DNA from: Stentor coeruleus
Taxonomy: Eukaryota > Ciliophora > Heterotrichea > Heterotrichida > Stentoridae
Assembly (NCBI GenBank): GCA_001970955.1
Contig: MPUH01000006.1
Coordinates: 1 to 64,000, forward strand
Length of the DNA stretch: 64,000 nt
Direction of reading: 5' to 3'
The notes beneath the pieces are model-generated. The model made no database searches. It was not told the origin of the DNA and saw only the letters and a program-made list of their open reading frames with translations. Shown here in pieces: positions 9,257 to 19,413 of this stretch (positions are counted from its first letter, which is position 1; each line of letters starts with the position of its first letter). A program made the position numbers and the translations under genes.

Positions 9257-10219
9257 ATGAAGTGCACTTTGCCTAAGGATTACGCTATGAAGCTCATAGA
9301 TAAAGAAATCCAGCTAGAAGGTGACTGCCATTTGCAAGTCCTCACAGAGCTCGTTGAGCTGTATCGGGTAGGAATTGAGTACTATGAAGATATCAAAGAT
9401 CATCGCTATTGGGATTTCCAAAATAGGCTACAAAAAATTCTACTAAGGCCGCAGGTGCTTCAATTAATGCAAGTTGAAAACCAAAAATACCAAGATGCGC
9501 ATGGGAACCCAAGGCTTAGACAAAGGTCTCAAACTCATGTTCCTATTTCAAGTCAAGAAAAAGTTAAGCTCTTTGAAAAAAACAAAAAAGAGCTAACTTT
9601 GAAACTTGAAGATACGAATGCATATCAAATCGCAAATAAAACCAAAACAGCAACAAAAGTTGTAGAAAATCAGCAAGGCAAAACGGAAGAGGTTATAAGT
9701 AAAGCTATTGACGATATAAAATCTCAAGAATTTAATCTTAACGAGAGACTCAAACAAAGAAAAAAAAGGATTATTGACTGTTCTCTTGACTCTGAGACTA
9801 ACCCCAGTACAACAAAAGATCAAAGCCCTGGTTTTACATTCCCAGCAAGTCCTATGTGTATTCAGATTGATTCGTCTAATAATTCAAGTTTCTTTTTTGA
9901 GTTTGGTGATGAAAAGTCTGTAAATATATCTTTACAGAAAGCTGAGGAATTAGAAGGAATTATTGAAAAAATTATGGAAGATAATTTTATGGAAAAAACA
10001 GATAGAGTCACTGAGATTAAAGTTAAATATGAGACGCAAATTAATGAGTACTCTGGACAAGGGGGGATTTTTGCGAATATTATTAATGAAATGAAAATGA
10101 AAATGCAGGAAGAAATTGAATATGTGACTAAGGAATTGGATTTGAAAAGAAAAGATGCGATTGCTAAAGCAAAAGATGAGTACAGTGATTTTTTTAATCT
10201 TTCAACTGGAATTAATTAA
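9257..10219 (+). CDS. Coiled-coil protein, intronless paralogue of the gene at 5016
   Basis: A 320-residue protein beginning at ATG 9257; the frame upstream has only TTG. Residues about 1-75 form an alpha-helical N-terminal domain (LYRVGIEYYEDIKDHRYW). The middle is disordered and Lys/Gln/Ser-rich. A coiled coil fills about 230-315 (IEKIMEDNFMEKTDRVTEIK and following). The similarity to the 5016-5894 product covers both ends and fails in the middle, as expected for diverged scaffold proteins. Function is unrecognised. Codons are distinctly T/G-ending at the 3' end. Confidence 0.7.
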   Translation: MKCTLPKDYAMKLIDKEIQLEGDCHLQVLTELVELYRVGIEYYEDIKDHRYWDFQNRLQKILLRPQVLQLMQVENQKYQDAHGNPRLRQRSQTHVPISSQEKVKLFEKNKKELTLKLEDTNAYQIANKTKTATKVVENQQGKTEEVISKAIDDIKSQEFNLNERLKQRKKRIIDCSLDSETNPSTTKDQSPGFTFPASPMCIQIDSSNNSSFFFEFGDEKSVNISLQKAEELEGIIEKIMEDNFMEKTDRVTEIKVKYETQINEYSGQGGIFANIINEMKMKMQEEIEYVTKELDLKRKDAIAKAKDEYSDFFNLSTGIN

Positions 10220-10384
10220 TGATGTGGATATGAGATTTATAATTAAGTTTTAAAAAATATTTAGTGTTTTCATAATGAGGATTTTTTTTTTTACTAAAAT
10301 ATTCTTAAAAATCACAAAACAATTCATCATCTGCCCAATCATTCTTAATTTCTAATTACTATATATTAAACCTTTTATTAAAAT

Positions 10385-11197
10385 ATGAATAGAATAAAAA
10401 TAAGAGATCACTCAAGTCAAGAACTTCGAGAACAAGGCAATCAATTCTTCATACAAAAACAATACGAAAATGCAATCAAATGTTATACCGCAGCAATAAA
10501 AAAAACCTCTACAGAATCAATTCTCTATTCTAATCGTGCCCGATGCTATTATATGATTAAAGACTTTGACAATGTTATTAAAGATGCTTCAAAAGCTATG
10601 CTCCTAGATGAAAAAAACCTTAAAGCTTATCTTCTTTATATACGAGGTCTAGGGAATGTTTCAAAATTTTATATGAGCATGACTCATATTGAAATAGCAC
10701 TAAATACTTGTTTAAAATTAAATCAAATAGCTAAAGAAACTTCACAGTCAGAGTTCAATTCAGCGTGTAAATCTTTAAAGAAAAAGCTAAAAGTGATTAT
10801 TTTTTTAAAGGACAGAGAAAATTATAATTATAAAGTTTCAAGGCTTAGAAGTTATTATAAAGGTATTATCAAGAATAAAAAAGTTAATGAGATTTTTAAT
10901 AAATATTTAAAAGAAAAGACCCCAAAAAACATCCCTGATTCTTTATGTTGCCCAATAACTTTAGATTTGTTTAAAAAACCTGTTATAACATCATGTGGGA
11001 ATACATATGAAGCTGAAGCTCTTATAACTCATTTTACTCGTATGGGAACTGTTGATCCGATAAATAGAAGTCCTATTAATCCTTACGAAATATTAAAAAA
11101 TGAATCGATTTTATCAGCTAAAAAGTGGTTTATAAAAGCTGAGCCTTGGGTTAAAATATCAGAAACCGCTATTACTTCTTTAGATGTTGAGTTTTAG
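10385..11197 (+). CDS. CHIP/STUB1-like TPR and U-box E3 ubiquitin ligase
   Basis: A 270-residue protein. Three TPR repeats occupy about 10-120 (ELREQGNQFFIQKQYENAIK is repeat 1), the type that clamps the C-terminal EEVD of HSP70 and HSP90. A helical linker follows, then a U-box at about 180-255 (IPDSLCCPITLDLFKKPV, SCGNTYEAEALITHF, DPINRSPI). Order, spacing and length (human CHIP is 303) support a CHIP orthologue that ubiquitinates chaperone-bound clients. The start ATG lies just after an AT-rich leader. It is convergent with the small gene at 11607. Confidence 0.85.
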   Translation: MNRIKIRDHSSQELREQGNQFFIQKQYENAIKCYTAAIKKTSTESILYSNRARCYYMIKDFDNVIKDASKAMLLDEKNLKAYLLYIRGLGNVSKFYMSMTHIEIALNTCLKLNQIAKETSQSEFNSACKSLKKKLKVIIFLKDRENYNYKVSRLRSYYKGIIKNKKVNEIFNKYLKEKTPKNIPDSLCCPITLDLFKKPVITSCGNTYEAEALITHFTRMGTVDPINRSPINPYEILKNESILSAKKWFIKAEPWVKISETAITSLDVEF

Positions 11198-11606
11198 AAA
11201 AGTACTGTTATAGAATTTTTGATTATTAAATAATTAACGAGTTAGAATAGTTTACTTGGTAAATATTCTTGTGAAATATAAAAAATCTTTATAAGAATGC
11301 TTATAGAATATTTCAAATAATACAATATAAATAACTTAAATCTGTTTATTTGCCAGCCCTATAATAAAACCTTATTCAACAAAAATTTCATAAACAATTA
11401 AAACTTAAATCTTAATATATAATATTTAAATCTAAAAAACCTTAAATACTATAACTTCTTCATATCAAAACAAAAACTCTTAACTTTACGACAATTTACA
11501 AAATTCAACCATTTATTCAAAAACATCACTTTCTAGTTTTCCACTTCCAAAACATAAAAATCTCTATGAAAAAAACTAATCTATTTAACCCTTAAAAAAA
11601 GAATAA
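11198..11606. other. Convergent intergenic region
   Basis: AT-rich spacer between two 3' ends. The right half is nearly devoid of G on the top strand. Nothing else was recognised. Confidence 0.4.
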
Positions 11607-11972
11607 CTACTTGTTGCTTTTATTATAAACGTCAAAAGACGCTGTTAAGAGCGATTTACCTTTTAATGGAATACCAGTAGGCAAATAATCCAAAAGATTG
11701 TATGTTGATAGAGGATATTGCTGAAACCAGTCCTCAGGGAGTTTTTTTTCTTCTAGATCACGATCACATATTAATGATGCTAGTCCTAAAATACCATTAA
11801 GAGCTTCTTTAGAGGACTTTTTACCTCTTCGTTTTTTTTGCAAGAACTCAGGGGAGAAGATCGCACGTTCACCTGGAGCTGTGCATTCAAGATGTTTGAA
11901 ATCAGTGATTATTTCTGTGTGAGAGGCTTCGATATTGAAAAAGTCTCTTGAAGAACGATTTCTGAGCTTCAT
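11607..11972 (-). CDS. Small basic protein, unrecognised
   Basis: A 121-residue protein starting MKLRNRSSRDFF, with a KKRRGKKSSKE basic stretch near residue 50 that could be a nuclear signal. A more conserved-looking C-terminal half reads LPEDWFQQYPLSTYNLLDYL. It has no transmembrane segment, zinc motif or coiled coil. Codon use and a clean ATG support a real gene, but the family is unknown. Confidence 0.6.
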   Translation of the reverse strand: MKLRNRSSRDFFNIEASHTEIITDFKHLECTAPGERAIFSPEFLQKKRRGKKSSKEALNGILGLASLICDRDLEEKKLPEDWFQQYPLSTYNLLDYLPTGIPLKGKSLLTASFDVYNKSNK

Positions 11973-12153
11973 TGGCTGTTTAATTTTAATATATTATTAT
12001 ACTTGAAACAATACTTTAACTTATCAGAAAATTGTTTAACTTTTATTAAATTTTATTTACTTTTTACATAGAATTATAAAGCAGTTAGTTTTAATTATAT
12101 ATTATTTCTGTTTATAATCCTGATAATTATTTGAGAAATATTTTATTTGCATG

Positions 12154-12279
12154 CAGAATATCTTTTTTAAGTTCATATTAAAATATAAGGACAAATAAAG
12201 CAAATAGATGATTTCATCAGAATATCTTTTTTAAGTTCATATTAAAATATAAGGACAAATAAAGCAAATAGATGATTTC
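12154..12279. repeat. 64-bp tandem duplication
   Basis: Two near-perfect copies of a 64-bp unit run 12154-12217 and 12218-12279; each begins CAGAATATCTTTTTTAAG. No N lies between them, unlike the gap-associated duplicates elsewhere in the window. It lies directly downstream of a decayed membrane gene. Confidence 0.8.
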
Positions 12280-12281
12280 GT

Positions 12282-12750
12282 CTATTCCAACAATTGGTTG
12301 GCTTCATCTTCAGGCACTCCATATAGAATAATACAAATTTCTTTAGTATGCTCTTTTGAAATAATGCAGTAATAGATTATCCTAACAACAAATACTATAA
12401 ATATAATAAATGCTGTTGATATCATAGAATGCCTAAAAATTTCAGTATTAGAAAGCCCAATTATACTAGAATAGTTATTATAAAGCAATATTCCTAAACT
12501 GATTTATAATTTTTCCAGAAAACATAGAAAAGAAAAGAAAAAATAAAATCATGTGTCTGTTGGGATTCACAAATAATATAAGAAAATGCCCCAAGGAATG
12601 CTATAAAAATATCTAGTATATCACAGCCCCAGTTATATCAATCTAAAGTTCTAGTTTCTGCATATATTAAAATACTTCCTAACAAACAACCTATTCCAAT
12701 AAGAACTAATATTTAAATGCCTATACGAAAAACAATATATATAAACCCTT
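12282..12750 (-). pseudogene. Decayed membrane-protein gene
   Basis: The minus strand carries hydrophobic coding-like stretches that change frame and hit all three stop codons. One frame reads LVLIGIGCLLGSILIYAE, a TGA, YNWGCDILDIFIAFLGAFSY and FIFSFLFYVFW. A later frame (12282-12488) gives HSMISTAFIIFIVFVVRIIYY and a short acidic tail. No 15- or 16-nt GT...AG segment removes the stops, so it is called a pseudogene with at least three stops and one frame change. The parent family is unrecognised. Confidence 0.45.
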
Positions 12751-12848
12751 ACAAGAAGTTTATTGATATAATATTTCTATAACTTGTTCATTTTAAAGAA
12801 AGTTTTGCTGCTCTTCTGAAATTTAAAATTTGCTAATTAATCAATCAA

Positions 12849-13190
12849 TTACTTAAGAGTGTTTAATCTTCGTCGTCCTGGAAGTTGTATCAAAATAGGT
12901 ATTGCCTTGATTGCGCAATCATCTCTTATACTAACACAAGGCAAATTTTCTTCCAATTCTACAAGTATATTATCAAGCCTTTGAAATAAGTCATCATAAT
13001 AATCATAGGTGTCTGAGTGCAAATACTTAAATAAGAACTTATTATCTGATGGTTTTTTAGGTGACGTCATACCATCAGATAGTTGATCTGTTAATAAGCT
13101 TTCTGTAGTCTCAAGGCTGTCTGGAATACTATCAACTAAATCAGAAGGCTTCAAAAATGAGATATTAGAAACATTTGAGATACTAAACAT
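12849..13190 (-). CDS. Small hypothetical protein
   Basis: A 113-residue acidic protein. The ATG at 13190 was chosen; the frame extends one GTG codon further. It is Ser/Asp-rich in the first half (SLETTESLLTDQLSDGM) and has a helical segment, YYDDLFQRLDNILVELEENL, near 65-85. The C-terminus, PGRRRLNTLK, is basic. No motif was recognised. Confidence 0.5.
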   Translation of the reverse strand: MFSISNVSNISFLKPSDLVDSIPDSLETTESLLTDQLSDGMTSPKKPSDNKFLFKYLHSDTYDYYDDLFQRLDNILVELEENLPCVSIRDDCAIKAIPILIQLPGRRRLNTLK

Positions 13191-13249
13191 CACTGTACGA
13201 AGAATTTATTATAACTTGCTAAAGTATGGCAACTATTAATGACCTTAGC

Positions 13250-13448
13250 CTTAATTTCATCAATAAAACTTAATAGATTTTAATAATTAGTCAAAAATGC
13301 TTAAGAGTACTACTTTTAGCATAACTTAGATATCTTTTATTATAAAATATTTAAATCAAATANCTTAATTTCATCAATAAAACTTAATAGATTTTAATAA
13401 TTAGTCAAAAATGCTTAAGAGTACTACTTTTAGCATAACTTAGATATC
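13250..13448. repeat. 85-bp duplicate flanking a single N (assembly join)
   Basis: The sequence at 13250-13334 recurs at 13364-13448 with an N at 13363. The same pattern occurs at three other Ns in this window, so the duplicate is best read as overlapping contig ends joined without merging. Confidence 0.8.
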
Positions 13449-13467
13449 ATGAAAACTATTAAAAATT

Positions 13468-14310
13468 TTAAACTTTATCATTATCTTCAGTTGTCTTTCT
13501 TTTTTTCCTTGTGACCATTATATGCTGAGGTTTTTCTTGATCATTTTCCAGAGCTTTTTCCACCAGTGCCGGATAAGTTTTCTCATAAAACCTCGTATCC
13601 ACAACAATTTTTATATTATTCCTGTCAAAAAACGCCCTATCAACCCTATATTTCTTCATCAAATCGCCTAGTGTCCTTAACGAGAACTTATGTCTACCAA
13701 TACCAGCAAGAGACTTTTTACTACATCTTCCACATAAGCATCTTTTTATATTCCAATTATAATACAAATTTTCTATAACATCACATTCACATATAGCACA
13801 AATATTAAATTTTCTAAACAAATATTCAAATTTTATATCAAAAACTGTTTCTTTTATAATCCCAGTAATTTCAACCCAAATCTCTTTTGCCCAAGTATAT
13901 GAATAGAAATTTTTACATACCAATGATAATTCACACAACTCTAAAGGAGTAAAAAATTTAAAAACTTGGAGCCATACTCTAGAGAAATATGATGGTGTTT
14001 TTTCTATATAAAAACCTGGTTTTAGTAAAGATGATAGTTTTGGAGGGGTAAATTTAGAATTCCACTTTTGGATTTTAGAGATAAAATCTTCTGGAATGGG
14101 GTCTTTTATGTTTTTGATCATAAGGGGAATTTCAACTCGCGGCTTATAGCATTTGAAATGATAATAAGCTGATACGATTCTTGTTGTGATTGGGTTTTTG
14201 ATATAGTCAAAGATACCTATAAATATTTTTTCATTACAAGCATTGCATTTTTTTTCTTTACCTTTTTCAAATTCTTGAATGTTTATTACTTGAAAAAATG
14301 TATCTGACAT
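13468..14310 (-). CDS. F-box protein with zinc-binding N-terminal and central clusters
   Basis: A 280-residue protein. The N-terminal C-x2-C pair (KKCNACNEKIF) followed by HFKCYKP resembles a PARP-type zinc finger. An F-box-like helical region lies at about 110-150 (VFKFFTPLELCELSLVCKNF). A second cluster, CAICECDV followed by CLCGRCSKK (about 170-200), looks like another zinc site. The tail is basic (TRKKRKTTE), a possible nuclear signal. F-box proteins pick substrates for SCF ubiquitin ligases; the substrate is unknown. The combination is inferred from spacing only. Confidence 0.6.
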   Translation of the reverse strand: MSDTFFQVINIQEFEKGKEKKCNACNEKIFIGIFDYIKNPITTRIVSAYYHFKCYKPRVEIPLMIKNIKDPIPEDFISKIQKWNSKFTPPKLSSLLKPGFYIEKTPSYFSRVWLQVFKFFTPLELCELSLVCKNFYSYTWAKEIWVEITGIIKETVFDIKFEYLFRKFNICAICECDVIENLYYNWNIKRCLCGRCSKKSLAGIGRHKFSLRTLGDLMKKYRVDRAFFDRNNIKIVVDTRFYEKTYPALVEKALENDQEKPQHIMVTRKKRKTTEDNDKV

Positions 14311-14447
14311 TTATAATCCCCTAATATTAGTATAATCTAATCTTAAATTCTTTACGATAATATACATTTAAAAATATCACATAAAACTATCATTCTAAAA
14401 AAAAACTCTATCAAAAATTTTCTAAAAAAGAGTATCTTATCTTAAAA

Positions 14448-16283
14448 TTAAACCGATTTCAAAATATTACTATGTTTCCCTTCAATTAAACTTTCCAATG
14501 TGACCACAGAAACATTCCACCCTTTTTTCATCAAAATCCAATATTTTAACTCATTCATCCCATTTCTATAATTATTTATCCCATCAGTCACCATTTCTGA
14601 AGGATCCTCAATTATAATCGCAACTTTTTTTTCAATATCAGCAAACTCAATATAATGAGGATACTCAAAATAATTTGTTTTATATTTCTCAGGATTAATA
14701 AGCTGATTATATACAATTTCCCTAAGTCCAGAATCATATCTTAATGGGTAATTCAATTTTTTACACTTCAAAATAATTTCCAAGATTTTCTCATTAAACT
14801 GTGGCCCATTTGGGTATTGCAAACTAAGCCAAAAATGTATTTGGCCAATATAAAACATTTTAGTATCATTTATTTTTGATTCATTAAAACATTTATCAAT
14901 AATACTATTTGTAAATATTTGAATTATGCTCGGTTCATGTAAATCAAAAACAGCTAATGACCAGACATATTTCAATATTGAATAATTCACTGCATTAGAA
15001 TTGTCATTAGAATTATTATTAGAATCATAATCTTTGATATCTTGTGCTTGTGTGTTTTTGTAAATAATTTGACTCAGTTCCATAGCGATTTTTTCCTTGT
15101 TTTTACTATTTAACACTTTTATACAGTTGATTTTTGCACAATTATAAGCAAATGATGATATATCATTTAATTTGATATTATTTTTCAATTTGTAACTTAA
15201 TTTTAATGCTTGTAAACACTCAAAAATAAGTACTTCATGAAATATATATTCACTAGCTAACTGTTTTAATATAATAACACTCAATAAATTCGAATGGGAT
15301 GAATCAATTTTACTCGGAAATTGGATTTGGGTAATCTCTGATATGTATCTATTTACTGAATGAGTTATAAATAGTTTTTTAGCCTTGGATCTAAATATTA
15401 TATGATCTGTAAGTTTAAAAATCTTAGAATTTGAGTATTTCGATTTGATTACAGAAAAAAATTTGCTGCTTTTTAATGGGTCATCATAAAGTTCAATCAA
15501 AGTTTTATCGCAAATATCACTAAAATGATCAGTTACTTCATTAGGCAGGTCATTATTTGATAAATACATTAAAAAATTATTAAAACTCTTTGATACAAAT
15601 TGATTTCCATAAATTCTTTTGAGTGTTTCATTATAAAGTTCTTGAACATTAGATGGAAAAGAGGAGTTGTTTATATTATTCGTATATGGGATTAAAGCTT
15701 TGTGGATTACTGACAAACTTTCAAAGTTAAAAAAACAGAAGTATTTTGTTTGTTCGAATTTTTCTATAAACTTTAAATTGCATTTATCAGTTGGGACTTT
15801 CTTTAATTTGATAATCAAATTCCTATATAATGCGATTTCGTAAAGGGTCATATTGTCTAAGTTTTTTTCACATATTTCAGTTAATGTTTCAGCTTTGGGT
15901 ATAAAAAGACTACTGGATAAAGAATTGTTGATTATGAAGTGGAAAAAATTGGTTATGTTTTCACAGGTCCAGTCGAAATTTTCAGAAGAAACCTTTTGTT
16001 TCATATGCAAGAAAAAGTTATGAGCTGAAAATTCCGATTGTTGATATCTGAAATCATTTGCTAAGTATAAATATGATGCTGTTTTTAATATTTCTCGATC
16101 GGTGAGGTAAGATAAATTTTTAAAGTACTAAATTTTTATTACTTTCAAGTAGACGGTAAAACTATAGTTATCTTCTACGTCTTTTAGACCTCGAACAAGT
16201 GTTATATCTTCTCTGTTGTCCAAACCGCTGAAGATTTTTTTCCATTCTGGTTCATGAAAAGCTCTGAGAACTCTTTTGAACAT
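14448..16283 (-). CDS. RAP-domain protein, probably mitochondrial RNA-related
   Basis: Two exons (16143-16283 and 14448-16127) give 606 residues. The start MFKRVLRAFHEPEWKKIF is Arg/Lys-rich and amphipathic, as in a mitochondrial presequence. The body is alpha-helical. The C-terminus (about 535-600) fits a RAP domain: PHYIEFADIEKKVAIIIED, then LKYWILMKKGWNVSVVTLES. RAP proteins, including the FASTK group, act in organelle RNA processing and translation. A 15-nt intron after codon 47 removes an in-frame TAG. No endonuclease residues can be checked by eye. Confidence 0.75.
16128..16142 (-). other. 15-nt spliceosomal intron
   Basis: Sense sequence GTAATAAAAATTTAG, phase 0, with A at position 10 and an in-frame TAG. 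Its removal links the presequence exon to the RAP protein. Confidence 0.85.
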
Positions 16284-16670
16284 ATTTATGTGAAAAAAAT
16301 ACATGGAAAAGGATAATTGATAGTGAAAAAAAGGAGGATTTATGGTTGAAGTTTGTTTTGTTGTTGTTTTTATGATGATTTGAGGAATTTTTCGAGTAGA
16401 AGGCTAGGGTGTGATGGAAAATTAGGTAAAATGAGAGTGGCTTTTAGAAAAAGCGCAGACTTTTAAAGCTTTTAAAATATTGGTTTTATGATTAGAATTT
16501 AGATTTATAACTTGGGGTTTATATATAAAGAGTGTAATTTATTAAATATAAGTGTATTTAGGAATGATGAACTTTTTCATCGCAAATAAAATGGTTTTTA
16601 TATATTAGAAATAGTTTTAATGCATATATTTAGAATAAAACTCAATCATGATTTTATATGTTTAATATAA
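16284..16670. other. Divergent promoter region
   Basis: Spacer between a minus-strand and a plus-strand gene; G>C on the top strand almost throughout (for example GATTTGAGGAATTTTTCGAG). Nothing else was recognised. Confidence 0.4.
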
Positions 16671-17636
16671 ATGATTGAATATTTTGTGGGTTTTGTTCTT
16701 CTTTCTCTATCATTTTATGTATTCATTGGTTTGATATCAACAAGAATGCCTTTGCATATATCCATGGTATCTATAACAACATATATTTACTTAGTTTATT
16801 GTTTCTTTTCAAATTACTATATGATATTTTCGATCCAAGACCCAGAAGAAAAGCGCATTTACTTAGCTAATTCATTTAAGTATCTATTCTTTACTGACTA
16901 TCACTTATTTATAATCACAATTATTTATCTCTACATAGCTTACTTAGTTTTCACTACTAATTATTACAACTACGAAAATATCTATGAATTTTTCTCAGTT
17001 GTTCAATTTTGCTATTTTTTGATAGACTATCCAAAATTTCCTGAAAACTATATTATACTTATAATTCTTGGACAATTTATGCTGATTTTATTACAGATTA
17101 TTTTTAATCATCTTAGCCCACTTGTGCTTTTTTATATATTCCTCATATTCTTATTAAAAATGTTTTTATCTTTTTATTTCCCATTTTTAGCATTTCACGA
17201 CTTATTTTATATTTTCTTTGGAACTTTTGTACCTTTTTTTATCAAAGGTTTTGGAACATTTTATTATTTCATTTTTGAACTTATTTTAGAGTATGAGATT
17301 AATGAACATACTAATGAAATTAGCGAAATTTTTTATGTATCAGAATGTTTGAATAAATTTATAGTTATTAAGGATATGAGGAAATTTAGGAATTCTTATT
17401 TGGATTGTGTATGGATTTTATATGTATGTTCTATTGTTTATTGGATTTTTATTGAATTTGGATTTGAAGATGATAAAACTGGTATATGGAAAATGTGTAT
17501 TTTAGCAGGTTTTAGTGTACCGAATAGCATTTTATTAAGTATGTCTTTGAAGGGCCATAATCAATCAACTTTTTTTAGCAATTTTTTTGCAGGAATTTTA
17601 GGATTGTGGTGTTTTAAGTATGCTTTAGGTTATTAA
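16671..17636 (+). CDS. Multi-pass membrane protein, unrecognised family, member 1
   Basis: A 321-residue protein with roughly eight hydrophobic segments and very high Phe/Tyr/Ile/Leu content. Like its relatives it begins MIEY and has a charged loop after TM2 (QDPEEKRIYLANSFKY). A second polar loop near 225-240 holds IVIKDMRKFRNS, and near the end comes FSVPNSILLSMSLKGH. No signal peptide, Cys pattern or catalytic motif is visible. Related copies are at 17958-18907 (decayed), 19414-20391 and 56034-57002. The clustering points to tandem duplication. No function is assigned. Confidence 0.8.
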   Translation: MIEYFVGFVLLSLSFYVFIGLISTRMPLHISMVSITTYIYLVYCFFSNYYMIFSIQDPEEKRIYLANSFKYLFFTDYHLFIITIIYLYIAYLVFTTNYYNYENIYEFFSVVQFCYFLIDYPKFPENYIILIILGQFMLILLQIIFNHLSPLVLFYIFLIFLLKMFLSFYFPFLAFHDLFYIFFGTFVPFFIKGFGTFYYFIFELILEYEINEHTNEISEIFYVSECLNKFIVIKDMRKFRNSYLDCVWILYVCSIVYWIFIEFGFEDDKTGIWKMCILAGFSVPNSILLSMSLKGHNQSTFFSNFFAGILGLWCFKYALGY

Positions 17637-17957
17637 TAGACTAAAAAGTTAATAAAATTCGATTAAAACATTTAGTAATTGTATGTTTTTGGCTTTTTTT
17701 GAGATTATGATAAGGTTTTGGATATTTTATGTTTAGTAAAAATTACTATTTTTGTAGATAATGCTTTAGAAAGAAAAATGATGGAGTATTTATTTGGAGT
17801 TCGAATACTGATACTTACTATATTCTTATTATTTAAGCTACTATTATTGTATATAGAATTTTCCTTATGTTTAAAAAACAAAAAATCGATGTAGTAAATT
17901 ATACCATTTTATTCTTCTCTTTATTTACTTCACTCCTATTTCTCACTATCTTATAAA
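17637..17957. other. Spacer between tandem membrane genes
   Basis: It contains a short open stretch from ATG ATG at 17779 reading MEYLFGVRILILTIF, similar in character to the first hydrophobic segment of the membrane family and then stopped. It may be a remnant of another copy or of the leader of the decayed copy that follows. Confidence 0.3.
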
Positions 17958-18907
17958 ATGATAGAATTCTTATTTTTAGCTTTTTTATAATCTTTAGCAT
18001 TATTTTCTATAAAAAGCAAAAATTATCCAGTGTTGTACCACCGGCTAATTTAATCATACCCATTCTCTATCTTATAGGTAGCATATGATTAATCCTTTTA
18101 TACATCCCTATCTTCTATCTTCCAAACATAGAATCTAAAAGCCAATTTCTCTTAAACTTCATCAAATACTACTTACTCAATACAAGCATTTACTTTTACT
18201 ACACAAGTTATTATATTGTTCTCAATTTATATATTTATTATGATAACTGCTACTATTACAAGAATTTTTATTATTACTCAACCTCATTTTCATATAAATT
18301 TGTATCATTTCTCCAATGGTAGTATTTTCTATGCTATTGTCCTAGTTTTTTCAAAATTATTTACCTTTTTTATATAATAATTGAAGTTGCTTTGTTAGTT
18401 TTATTAAGCAAATTGGAATTTATTGAAAAAGAAAACATGAAGTTTTATTTTTTGCAGCTCTATTTAAATGGATTTTAGGGTATTTTTTACCTTATTTTAT
18501 GTTTGATTATTTACTGTTTTTCTTGATTGATAAAATTGCGATATTTTTTTTTCTCAAGCTTTTTAGCATTTACTATGATTGTTTTATTAGTTATCACTTA
18601 TATAAACATCCAAAAGAATCCTTATGAGCTTTCTAAAGTATGTATTGTTTCTAATGATTTGAGAGAGGGTATTAAAATTCAAGATATGACTGTGATGAAC
18701 AATCATGTTTGGAGATCTTTAATAAGAAATTATTGTATGGCGTTTGGATATGCGATTGTTATGAAGTTATGCTATGGGAAGATTTAAGAGTTTATATTGA
18801 TTTTAACAGCTATTGGGTTTGGAGTACATATAAAAAGCAATTATACCATACTAAATATAATTGCCCAAGTTATTTCGCTAGTTTTTATAAGTAACTACTT
18901 CGGCTAA
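17958..18907 (+). pseudogene. Decayed copy of the multi-pass membrane family
   Basis: It starts with ATG and MIEFLFLAFL followed directly by TAA, and ends at the position equivalent to its neighbour with SLVFISNYFG. Between lie recognisable family segments in shifting frames: YIPIFYLPNIESKSQF (compare FFLPDSESKRHF), IKIQDMTVMNN (compare IKIHDMKFMNS), and CMAFGYAIVMKLCYGKI followed by TAA where the neighbour has Glu. Overall length (950 bp) equals the intact copies. Several stops and frame changes make it a pseudogene; no 15-nt intron explains them. It is closer to member 2 (19414) than to member 1. Confidence 0.85.
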
Positions 18908-19413
18908 TAATTTTATAATAATGTCTAAAAAGGTAAAGTTATTAAAAAAGAAATATGCACATCTATCTTATATATAGCAATATATATTAAGCATTCCAAG
19001 AACAGAGTCTACTGTAAAATCAGTATAAATATTTACAAATAATTTTATATCAATAATTAAGGTCTAAATAAAATGCAATAAGCTTAAATAAGTCATTTTA
19101 AGAATTTACAAAAGTTTGTATATTTTCAAGCCTTATTAGATAAATAATCTTAATTTTTATGCAAACCTAAGATCCATAAAATATAAATGAAGCCTATTAC
19201 TAAAGACAAAGATCATCAGTAATTCCAAAGTTTTTGTTTATTTTTAACCTATTAATCCACAATCATCTATATAAATTTCTACAATATAAAAAACCTAACA
19301 CTAATCCTAGTTTGATAACAAAAATCATTTATCATTCCATAAAATTTACTATATAAAATTATCTATAATTCCAATTATATCATCAACTCCATTTCCTATA
19401 CTCTACTAATAAA
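18908..19413. other. Spacer between tandem membrane genes
   Basis: AT-rich, C>G on the top strand towards the right. No frame, repeat or RNA was recognised. Confidence 0.4.

Noticed and set aside
12282-12750. UGA read as tryptophan (Blepharisma-type code)
   Set aside because: One TGA falls where Trp would look plausible, but TAA and TAG also interrupt the same frames, and good genes here end at TGA (for example at 39351 and 48476).
13250-13448. 85-bp repeat as a mobile-element footprint
   Set aside because: A single N separates the copies and the same arrangement occurs at every N in the window, which points to scaffolding.
17958-18907. Intact gene with many introns
   Set aside because: None of the stops or frame changes coincides with a 15- or 16-nt GT...AG segment, and the copy aligns to its neighbour across them without gaps of that size.
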